A stretch of DNA of 64,000 nt from Dipteris shenzhenensis (taxonomy: Eukaryota; Polypodiophyta; Polypodiopsida; Gleicheniales): the NCBI GenBank assembly GCA_047967505.1, contig CM106540.1, one strand, 5' to 3'. Under the pieces are notes generated by a model that did no database searches, was not told the DNA's origin, and saw only the letters and a program-made list of their open reading frames with translations. This document shows, piece by piece, positions 55,473 through 64,000 of this stretch. A program made the position numbers and the translations under genes. The first letter of the stretch is position 1. Each line of letters starts with the position of its first letter.

Positions 55473-58400
55473 GGAGGTGACTTCAACATGGTTGAGGTAC
55501 CTTCTGATAAGCAAGGGGGCAGAGAAGGTGGTATTCATTCCCTCGAGAGAGCAGCTTGGGATGCCTTCTTATTCAGGTTTAGTGGCAGAGATGTTTGGTC
55601 AGATGATTGATTTCATATTCAGTCTCAATCACTTTTGTTTTCATGGTCGAACCATAGGGTGCATATGCCTATCCATCCTCGGATTGACAGATTCTATCTG
55701 GATGACTGGGCTCTTGATAGAGGGGGGACAGTTTGCATTGCACCTGGTGTTTCCACTTCCGACCATTTTCCAGTAGTTCTGTCCATCTCAGAGGCCCATC
55801 TGAGAGGACGGTCTCACAGTATTAGGATCCGCGATGCCTTATACACGGATGAGACTCTCACAAAGGCAGTCTTGGAGATCTGGGTTTCTCACATGCAGAG
55901 GGGGTGGCCGGTCCTTCACATGTGGCCACAGCACTTGTCAATATCAACGACTTTTATCACTCCGTTGCTAGTGCTCAGCGAGGTGAGGTCCTCAGGCGGG
56001 AGGTTGGTATCCGCCGGCAGTTGGCAGCCTTGCAGAGGGAGGAGCAGAGACCACCATTAGATGCTTGGATACAGGAGCGCCTTGCTGCAGCAAGGGCTCA
56101 GTTGCAGACATTGCTTGATCAGAGAGCAGAGTATGCCTTTCATGCACAGGAGTCATTTTGGATACAGATGGGAGGGAGACTCAATAAACACTTTTTCTCT
56201 ACACTTGGTCCCAGACATAGTAGAGAGAGTGTCAGGCAGCTTATTGACTTCGACGGCGTTTTGCAGTCTCATCCGAATACTGTATTGCACTTAGCGACAG
56301 CTTTCTATGCCTCCCTTCTTTCCGCAGATTCTGACACACAGGCCATAGATGTGGCTAGAGAGGAAGTTTGGCAGAGTTTACCTGTGTTGGTCTCACCAGA
56401 GATGATATGCTTACTTGATGCACGCTTTACCAACACAGAATTCAAGTCTACCCTCTCCGCCCTTCATAAGGGGAAATGCCCTGATTCCGATGGTATTACT
56501 CCTTCTTTCTTTATAGCCTTTTGGGATATGATAGGTGATCCTATTACTTCAGCCCTGCAGGGCATTTGGGACTCGGGTGAGATGCCTGACTCACTGACCG
56601 AGGGACTCATACACCTTATCCCGAAAGGTGGCAACAGGAATTTTGTATTCCATTGGAGACCCATCACTCTGATTGGAGGGGTAAGTGGTGACAGATTTGA
56701 GATTTCTAGATCAGTTCGTTAGGGATGCCCTTTAGCCCCCTTCCTCTTTCTTTTTGTGGCAGAAGCTATGAGTATCTTCCTTAGATCTCAGGCTGAGCTT
56801 TTTGGGTTGAGATTGCCCTTGAGACAGGAGCAGGAGCTTCTTGACTGTGAGTTGGCTGATGATACTGAGGCCTCTTCGCAGTCACTTGATTCTTTCCGGA
56901 CAGCCTTGAATATTTTTTGCTCAGCAGCAAGGGCACACATTAACTGGCATAAATCCTTCGGGTTTTGGATCAGTGATGAGGAAACTCTAGACTGGGGAGT
57001 TGAGCTTGGCTTTTCCTAGATTCAGAGGGGTGTTTTTGTCAGATATCTGGGATGCCAGGTAGGGTTGGGCATCTCTCCAGCACAACAGTTTGCCCCAGTA
57101 CTAGAAAGAATAAGGAAAAAACTACTTTTTTGGAGCTCAGTGCAACTCGACCTTGCCTCTAGAGTTGTGGTAGTGAACCAGGTTCTTTTGGCCACCGCCT
57201 GGTTTGTGTGTTCTTGCTGGTGCCGGTTTAGGGATTGCATCACTCAGCTCATTAGACCAGTCAGGAATTTTTTATGGAGTGGACTTGATGGCACAGCAGA
57301 TGTTGCAGCGAGGGTGGCCTGGGAGACCATTATTCTCCCTACATGTGAAGGGGGCCTTAACATCATTGACTCGGATCTGTAGTGCAGGGCATTGCTTTGT
57401 AAGGTGGTGGTGAGGGGACTCATGCGTGGGCAGGAACCTTGGAAGGATTTCTTTTTTGGACGCATTCATGCTTGCACACCAACCTTGGGAGATGATTGGG
57501 TGGACAGCCCAAGGTGGATTTTTACTTTAGCCCCTCTCAGATGTCCTGCCTCTTCTCTCATGTTTGCCATCCTGAAAGCTTGAGGGAGCTTCAAGAACAC
57601 TCTTCGAAGGGTTCCGCCCTCTATCCTACAAGAGATTGATAGGCAGCCGGTCATTTGGAATGATAGTATACTTGATGAGCATGGCAGACCACTGGGCACT
57701 TCCCATTACATGCAGTGGTCTAGATGGGAGAGAGGCCCCGCCTACATAGTAGGTACGTGTAAGGCATTTATCAGGCTACTTGAGGATCAGAGACTGCAGT
57801 CGGTGAGTCACCTCAGAGGGGTAGCACGCAGGGTTCAGCAGATAGATGCAGCCATCCTGGTGGAATGGGCAGTTGAGTTGCCTATTACTTCCACCACTTG
57901 GATGGGAGCTTTTTCGAGGACAACAGTTGCTCTACAGGTGATCGCTCTTCGAGGTCTCGGAGAAGATGCACTGGTCCTTGACGTTGGGGATGGAGGTATA
58001 CTCTGTAGATCCACGGATGATATTCTTCTAGAGGTTGCCTTTCAGACTGTCAGGATTGCTGGTTTTGTGGACCATGGAGTGGGCTTGGAGTGGTACTTAG
58101 ACCCCGACCCTCTACTTTTAGCCTTGGTATTTGGGAGGTTGTGGTTGTATGTAGGTGCACCTATCAGGTGCTTGTAGTGGGACTCAGGAGAGTGGGAGTG
58201 GATAGATCATGGGCACCGAGAGAGGGGAATTTCCTTTTTTCGTTTCACGGTTGGTAATGCCAGGAGATTTCAGCCGAACAGTAGGGGTTGGGTTCCCTCC
58301 AGAGCCCCCCATTGGGACAGCTCTTCATCACTGCAGATTTGCGTAGGAATTTCTGGAGGAGGCTCTGGAAATCCCTCAGAAATAGAAAGATCACTCTTTT

Positions 58401-59131
58401 CTTCTGGCTTTCTATTCATGGAGGGATTGCAGTGAACCTGTGGAGATCACGTTTTGGGGCTGATCCCACTTGCCCTCGCTGTCATTCTGCAGAGGAGTGA
58501 GTGCAACATTGCCTTTGGGACTGCAGTCAGGCGAGGACTATTTGGAAAGTGGTTGCGAGGATACTCAGCATTTTTCATACTTCCCCTTTCTTCATGACTT
58601 GGGGCTCGGTTGCATGGTTATCCCTTACTGGGCCCCAGGTGTTTTATGAGGGTGAGCCTTCTTCTTGGGCACTCTTGGTCCGCTGGCAAGTGATAGAGCC
58701 CTGCTCTCTTCAGGATGTGCCACTTACTCCCTTCAGGGCTTCTCATGCTTCAATGGACACCTCTTGGGAGATCTTGGCTAGCATTTCCTCTCGGCACATT
58801 TGGAGAGCCAGATATACAGAGGCCTTGGATGGCACCCAGATACACCCTTCACGGGTGTTCACGGGTATTTGGACTGACACAGTTCACAATTTGATAGCCA
58901 TTTGGGCTAGCATGCAGGGCCCTTCACAGGCAGCCTCTTCTAGAAGGACTGTTTTTCTTCGAGTTTGGAAGGGTTCTCTCTTTTTCTCGGAGGTTTCTAT
59001 TGGATTGAGATGGCACTATCAGCCCCAATTCTTTCTTTTTGGCTCTTGAGCTTTTCATGCATTGCATGGTGTATCCCGTATAGAGCTTGCTCTAACGGTT
59101 TTCTTTAATACTTAATAGAAGTGTCTTTTTT

Positions 59132-59155
59132 GGGGGGGGGGGGGGGGGGGGGGGG
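59132..59155 (+). repeat. Poly-G run (24 G) at the LINE 3' end
   Basis: A run of 24 G follows tcttttttg where copy 1 has cttttttgccc and an A-run. It may be a simple-repeat expansion or an assembly artefact. Confidence 0.8.
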
Positions 59156-59189
59156 AAAGGATCGTCATATCCCTACTGGATGACCATGT

Positions 59190-59480
59190 GTAATTAGGAT
59201 ATTGATTATTCAAGTATCCCATACATGCTTCTTTTTACTTGGTATGTGCCTTGTAGGCTTAGTTATAGTCAGTTAGGACTATTGGTACAGTTAGTATATG
59301 TACCAGTTAGGTCAGTTAGTATATGTACCAGTTAGGTCAGTTAAAACACTTAGTCCAGTTAGGGCATTTAGCCCTAGGTTTTTTTCATATTGGCTCTCTC
59401 TTGAGCCTCCACTTGTAGTTGCAGCATTTTCAATACAACATCTCGTTTTTCTCCTTCTCACCTCCATTTTTGAGCTTCGA
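59190..59480 (+). repeat. LTR-like sequence with 25-bp tandem repeat
   Basis: It shares GGTATGTGCCTTGTAGGC and several cacttagtcc motifs with the putative LTR at 6765-7027. A 25-bp unit cagttagtatatgtaccag plus ttaggt occurs twice at about 59287-59336. No internal region or PBS is present, so a decayed solo LTR is the likely reading. Confidence 0.45.
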
Positions 59481-59768
59481 TTGCTTGCCATAGCCAGCAA
59501 ATCTACAGAAATGAATTGTAAATGATGCTAAACATGTAAGGGACCGAGTAATGTGATCCTGAATGGAGATGTTGTGCATTGTGGAACCACCTGAGTCAAT
59601 TGAAAAGCTACTTAAGTTTCATGTTTTAGGGAGTTTCAATTTTGAACGTCTTTTCTATATGAACCTAGACTTGTGAATGGACCTAGACTCGTGAATGGAG
59701 TACTTATGTATGTGGTTGGAGGTTGGAATGCATAATAAAAACAGTGGGGGTTTTTGGTATGTCAACAG

Positions 59769-59833
59769 TTGAAGGAGTGCCAGGGCCAAGTCTACGGGAA
59801 ATATGTGCTAGGCACAAGGCTAGTGAAGAAGAG
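59769..59833 (+). CDS. RLG1: tRNA ligase, internal exon E
   Basis: 65 bp; acceptor TATGTCAACAG, donor GAG/GTACAT. Its first two bases complete the codon begun in exon D. It encodes VEGVPGPSLREICARHKASE; GPSLREIC is the plant tRNA ligase block that follows exon D's segment. The downstream intron is 86 bp (59834-59919). Confidence 0.9.
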
Positions 59834-59919
59834 GTACATTGTGTTATCAGTGTTTTTCAGTCTCCTCCTGGGTTTCAGTCTCAGGTGTCTAAGTCATGAT
59901 TGATACCACTGCTTTGCAG

Positions 59920-60060
59920 CAAGTGAAGGAACTGCTTCGGAATATTGGCCCAGAAATGTGCTCAGATTGGACAGACTGGACCGTGGGCCAGAATGATTCA
60001 TCATTGTTCACTAAATTTTTAAGTGCGGCTCCTGCAGATCACATGACAACAAAGTTACAG
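59920..60060 (+). CDS. RLG1: tRNA ligase, internal exon F
   Basis: 141 bp (47 codons, phase 0 both ends); acceptor CTGCTTTGCAG, donor CAG/GTAGGA. It encodes QVKELLRNIGPEMCSDWTDW, then SSLFTKFLSAAPADHMTTKL. The VTKFL...PADYSTTKLQ-type block is shared with plant tRNA ligases. The next expected exon (starting EM-x-RLM in relatives) is not found up to 64000. The kinase and cyclic phosphodiesterase domains must lie beyond the window. Confidence 0.9.
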
Positions 60061-60544
60061 GTAGGAACCTTTTGAAACCTAGAGGGCAGCTTATTCTTGG
60101 GTACTGATTGAGAACATAAGCCTAGCCTCGCTTACTAGTTTTTCCTTTTTTCTTTTTTAAAATTGCTCATTTGCTCATAATTTTTTCTAAAAGGACTCTC
60201 AAACTCCTTTCTTTCCTTTGCTCCAACACTTGTTTTATAAAAATTTTAATTTTTAAGATTGGATATATTCTAGTCTCATGAAGGTGTATATATATAGGAA
60301 CCGCCTTGTTTCTTGTCTTTCAAGGCCTTTGGTAAATCAAATGCTGCAATATTTTATTTCATATGTTTGTCAAGCAGAAGAACATGGCTGCAGAATTTGC
60401 AAGTAAATTGCTTTGTTAATGTTTCTAATCAATGGATTAAAAAAATAAATAGTTACAATGTAGGTTATTGATTTAATACTTGCAAGATAAGTAATATCTT
60501 GTGCTGGTCATGTGGACACCTACTTGTAACTACTGCTTTATTTC

Positions 60545-61285
60545 GTAAATACATGTTGATAACATAGAGCCCTTGCAGTGGGAACCTGGCTTGTGGTTGG
60601 TTGCATTCCAATTTCATGCTCACGATGTGGTTTTGTACAGGAGTCTCAGAGGCACTTTATTTGGCTTTGGCTGCTGGCAAAGGAGGTTTGGAGGACAGCT
60701 TTGAGTATGGTCTTCGCTGGGATTCAGGATGAGATGGTCATGACATGGGGAGCAGTGGCCTTGGTTATAAATAGAGGACCTTCTTGCGGGTACGAGGACA
60801 TTTTGGGGAGTTCTTCCTTTGGATTAGTAGGACAGAAGTTGACCTTCCTTCGTCCATTCTCTGCACTTCACAGAAATGGTGTGGACACCTGGACACTGTC
60901 ATAGATGGATCATGGAAGTTGATAGCGAGAATCATTGCCTGGTACATAGGGACAGCTAGGTGCATAGAGCAGTAGACCACATCAGCCTTGGAGACAATGG
61001 CCAGCATTTGGCTAGATATCAATCATACTCTCGGAGGTAGATGGTGATAGCATCTAGGAAGATTTCTGATCGTGCTAGGCGAAGGAGGGAGGCTTTTATC
61101 AGTATATGGGAGCCAGGCCCTTTCTTTTATTTCACAAATGACTGGAGGGGTAATCCCTCATAGAGCGGCCAGCCAGGGGGATATCCTTGTGCTTTCCATT
61201 GTACCCTTCATTGTGGAGTTGTATTTTCCCTGTTGTCCGTGTAACTAAGGAGCTTTTTAATAGAAAAATCTTTTCTCTTGAGAAA
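60545..61285 (+). mobile_element. LINE 3' fragment, diverged
   Basis: CIPISCSRCGFVQESQRHFI followed by WLWLLAKEVWRTAL (about 60605-60700) is the zinc-finger-like end of a plant LINE ORF2 (CX2C then H, C). Stops follow, and the segment ends gagctttttaatagaaaaat with an A-rich tail at about 61279-61287. Confidence 0.6.
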
Positions 61286-61639
61286 AAAAGTGGATCTAGA
61301 ACATAGCTTCTCCCTGCTTTGCCTCCTCCTAGCATGCTCTCTTGTTCTCATTCCTTCCCAAACTGAGTGCTATATTAAGAAACTCAAAAGCAAAAACTCA
61401 AAGCTCAAAACTAAAAAATCCTAATCAACTATGATGACCATGATCCTGGTGCCTTTGTAGTCCTCCAATGGTAATGAGTCTATATTGTATCTCCCTTTGT
61501 CAGGTCATCTCTCGTTGTGGTGGGGGACGTGGCCTCTGTGACCTCTACATATGGTGGGCCATCTTAAGAGTGATACCTCCACTTTGACGGTCCCTTTGAG
61601 TAGAGCTGGGATAGACTAGACCTCGTACGGCTGTCTCTG

Positions 61640-62800
61640 CCAATACGGTTTGGGAGCTCATTATCGTCCTCTCTGGTATCGGATTTCAGCAATGCTTCAA
61701 CCGTTTTTGCCGGTACCTTGCATGGAACTTCAGAATAGGCTTGAGGATTGGATTTTGGTGCCTTGATGCAAGCCCTCTCTATTTATGGTTTGGCAGCTGG
61801 TCTTCATGTTAATTTTCAGAAGCCTAAGCTGCTCCCTTTGCATTCCAAAGACTGGCATAGTCTATTATGGCACGGGGATATCATTCCACCCACTTAGTTT
61901 GTTCGTCATCTTGGTTACCCTTTGGGGTGGGAACTCACTCGCCGACAACAAACTGATTAACAAACTGATTGGGTTTTGGCTAAGCTTCGGCAAAAGCTTG
62001 AGTATTGGAAACTTGCAACCTGGCCTTTGCACGTTCGTCTTCGAATAGTGCAGTCCATCCTTGTGGCATGTATTCAATTTTACGTGCCATTGATCATGTT
62101 CACTGAGGCAGATCTTACATCTTTCATGTCTGTCTTTATGGAACTCTTCTGGCGATCCCAACATAGCAGAAAAAGTCTCAGGATGCTTTCGATGCATCAC
62201 ATTTGTTCTCCCAAGATGCATGGTGGATTGAACATCACGGATATTCATGTGCATATTCTTGCCCACAGGGGGAAAATGTTGCTGCAATTTCTGCAAGGTG
62301 ATCAGTAGCCTTGGGCTCTCATGATTAGGACTCTGGTTAGTCATATCAGTATTTTTGCGTTTGGTCATTGGCAACTCGATCACTGGGATTTCTTTTTTGG
62401 TTGCACTGATGGCACTTTGCCTGGATGCCCTTTTGTCTCCCGCTTGCTTCTTGACTGGAAGCATGTTCTTTCTCATCTGGAATGGAATGGACGGCAATCT
62501 TTGCTTAGGAATTCTTTGAGAGCTGAAAGCATTCACTGGTCGAAAGTCTTTCGGCCTCCCTTGGCTTTACAGGAACCTCAACGTTCCTACTTTGTCTCGT
62601 TTAAAGGCATCACCTCGGTTGCTGGTGTTGTAGATGATGCTGGTACTGTTCTCCCCTTTTCTCTAGCAGCTACTACATATGGATTGGGCTCTCATTATCG
62701 TCCTTTATGGCGACAAATTACTTCTATGCTTTCGACCTTTGTTCCGATTCCTCCTTTGGAACTCCAGGATGTTGAGAGTTGTGGTGCCATGAGCACATAA
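61640..62800 (+). mobile_element. LINE fragment, third type (as at 36524)
   Basis: It reads the post-RT region: LAKLRQKLEYWKLATWPLHV, LRIVQSILVACIQFYVPL, HGGLNITDIHV, then NSLRAESIHWSKVFRPPLAL and YFVSFKGI and GLGSHYRPLWRQI. The short unit acaaactgatta is duplicated at 61950-61975. At 61645-61700 a second piece resembling GLGSHYRPLW precedes it, so the fragment is rearranged. Confidence 0.7.
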
Positions 62801-63153
62801 TTAGAGACTAAGGTATGGTATAGGAAAGAATCAAAGTAGCCACCCTAGGATGTGGACTGCATGATGTGGAGATGTGGATTGAGGATATCCACAAGGAGAG
62901 ATGTGGATGAGAGGATCCCACATGGTTGACTATTCAAAGGGCTCTCTCTATATCAGAGGCCTATCATGTATTATTGAGTACAAGAGAAGAAACGCACATT
63001 CACTCAAGATTCTGTTTATGAGTCCAAGCTAATCTATCTTGGAACCTAATTGACTTGAGGTATATGTCATGAGCATTCTCTTCATCATGTCTCCACATAG
63101 GTTCCATCCACCTTAGAGCACTCCATGGATCCTGAGGCACGCATGCTTTCTCA
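62801..63153 (+). repeat. Copia-type LTR end with PBS
   Basis: TGGTATCAGAGC, the initiator tRNA-Met PBS, lies at 63154-63165 directly after ...CTTTCTCA, so an LTR must end at 63153. Its start is uncertain, between about 62800 and 62900. About 165 bp of leader follow, then L1-like LINE sequence at about 63331. No gag or pol is present, so only the 5' end of an element remains. Confidence 0.55.
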
Positions 63154-63330
63154 TGGTATCAGAGCTTAGGTCTAGAGGCTTGCCTTAGGAGTTTTTCTCC
63201 TAGGTTAGTTTTAGTTTTAGATTGAGAGTGAGAGAGTTCTTATGAAATTTCCGACCATTTTCTCCCATGTGAGATAGAGAATTATGTTCATCTCTTCTGA
63301 TAGGAAGTCTCAGCCCAAAGATGTCAGCTT

Positions 63331-64000
63331 GAGACATCAGTTTATTTGGATGCCTCTCCACAGACATTGACTTCTTTCAGGACAGCATTGGATTTATTTT
63401 GCTTGGCGGCAGGGGCGCAGATAAATTGGCATAAATCCAATGGCTTTTGGATCAGTGATGAGGACACTCCAGTTTGGGAACTTGACATAGGGTTCACTTG
63501 GGTTCAGAGGGGTGTGCCTATCAGGTATTTGGGCTGCCAGGTCGGCTTGGGTATTTCTACCACGCAGCAGTTTGCTCCCGTGTTGGAGAGCATCAGAAGG
63601 AAGCTTCTCTTTTGGAGCTCAGCCAAGCTGGATCTTGCCTCTAGAGTTGTGGTGGTCAACCAGGTCCTCTTGGCCACGGCCTGGTTTATTTGTTCATGTT
63701 GGTGCCGTTCTAGGGACTGCATCATTCAGCTCAGAAGACCGATCAGGAACTTTCTCTGGAGTGGGCTTGATGGCACAGCAGATGCCTTAGCCAGAGTGGC
63801 TTGGGAGACCCTCATCCTCCCTACACAGGATGGGGGTCTCAATATTATTGATCCAGATTTACAGTGCAGAGCCTTACTTTGCAAGTTAGTGGTGCGAGGA
63901 CTTATGCCAGGACAGGAACCGTGGAAGGACTTTCTTATCAGCAGCATACAGAGGTGCACACCTTCCTTAGGAGGAGACTGGATGAGCAGTGTAAGATGGA
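63331..64000 (+). mobile_element. L1-like LINE copy 4, open to the window edge
   Basis: From just after the RT catalytic Asp-Asp (TSVYLDASPQTLTSFRTALD) this copy reads without a stop to 64000 in one frame (63304-64000, 232 codons): GFWISDEDTPVWELDIGF, RYLGCQVGLGISTTQQFAPV, LLFWSSAKLDLASRVVVVNQ, ARVAWETLILPTQDGGLNII, LMPGQEPWKDF. It is somewhat diverged from copies 1-3 but far less damaged. Its right end is outside the window. Confidence 0.85.

Larger units (their letters stand above)
54336..59049 (+). pseudogene. LINE ORF2 (endonuclease, RT), inactivated
   Basis: ATG 54336 reads MRIASWNI, the start of an APE-type endonuclease, then a TAG stop at 54360. The catalytic-Glu block reads LFLQKHKLD, with Lys where Glu is expected. 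GGTCISVSDSILPVI, KVGFLNLYAPNN and DIADSWII follow, then the inverted-repeat insertion. After 55473: GGDFNMVEVPSD, VSTSDHFPVV, the linker, then RT. Near 56670 PITL joins directly to IGGVSGDRFEISRSVR, so about 600 bp including the LLDFEKAYD block are deleted. The ELADD block at about 56850 has also lost its TAIFI part. C-terminal coding ends with a FLFGS stop near 59047. Confidence 0.85.
52866..59155 (+). mobile_element. L1-like LINE copy 3, near full length
   Basis: It contains ORF1 (52975-53754), ORF2 from 54336 and a 3' UTR ending TACTTAATAGAAGTG at about 59121. It is interrupted by a 711-bp inverted-repeat element at 54762-55472. ORF2 has stops and an internal RT deletion near 56670. Instead of an A-tail it ends in T6 followed by 24 G. 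It is the only copy here with ORF1 and the endonuclease start. Confidence 0.88.
39818..59768 (+). other. Giant intron D-E of the tRNA ligase gene
   Basis: 19,951 bp from donor GTATTT to acceptor TATGTCAACAG. In order it holds a minus-strand non-L1 LINE, a Copia fragment, a hAT remnant, an L1-like LINE, another Copia fragment, a C/T-rich tract, a near-complete L1-like LINE containing an inverted-repeat element, and an LTR-like sequence. 39818-40070 and 59481-59768 show no feature. Confidence 0.88.
60061..64000 (+). other. Next tRNA ligase intron, open at the window edge
   Basis: More than 3.9 kb from donor GTAGGA without the next exon. 60061-60544 has no recognised feature. LINE fragments and an LTR follow. 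Confidence 0.7.

Noticed and set aside
60340-60420. Possible next tRNA ligase exon (AAGAACATGGCTGCAGAATTTGC)
   Set aside because: Translation does not match the block expected after exon F, and splice sites are not convincing.
1-64000. tRNA, rRNA or snRNA genes
   Set aside because: I saw no cloverleaf with A/B boxes or conserved rRNA/snRNA blocks; tRNA-like strings are retroelement primer-binding sites.

Overview
This is nuclear DNA of a land plant. It has spliceosomal exons, plant-type Copia and chromodomain Gypsy elements primed by initiator tRNA-Met (TGGTATCAGAGC next to four LTRs), L1-like LINEs and a hAT transposon. Very long introns packed with nested retroelements suggest a large genome such as a fern, lycophyte or gymnosperm. 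That placement is inference.

The only host gene I can support is on the + strand: six exons (7183-7261, 38872-38992, 39110-39216, 39692-39817, 59769-59833, 59920-60060). They join with GT/AG boundaries and compatible phases into 213 continuous codons that read like the middle of plant tRNA ligase (RNL/RLG1). The exons are separated by introns of about 31.6 kb and 20.0 kb. The gene begins before this window and continues beyond it.

The first large intron (7262-38871) holds a three-level nest. A gag-only, minus-strand Gypsy-like element (13009-31405) was split in its gag by a young Copia element (15749-28465; TSD tagtc; LTRs differ at one position of 276). That Copia was split in its integrase by an intact chromodomain Gypsy (18854-25607; TSD tccca; 458-bp LTRs with no difference seen). 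Around the nest lie two LINE types, a Copia gag remnant and undated intronic sequence.

The second large intron (39818-59768) holds a minus-strand non-L1 LINE with a (TTTC)n tail, Copia fragments, a broken intron-bearing hAT transposase gene, and two L1-like LINE copies. One LINE copy is near full length but defective and carries a 711-bp terminal-inverted-repeat element with a 342-bp perfectly centred hairpin. A 600-bp C/T-rich tract sits just upstream of that LINE.

The flanks (1-7182 and 60061-64000) are also intronic and carry degenerate LINEs, Copia remnants and isolated LTRs. The L1-like copy cut by the right edge has no stop codon in its last 232 codons, unlike the other copies here. 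Apart from tRNA ligase I found no host gene, no structural RNA gene and no CRISPR-like array.
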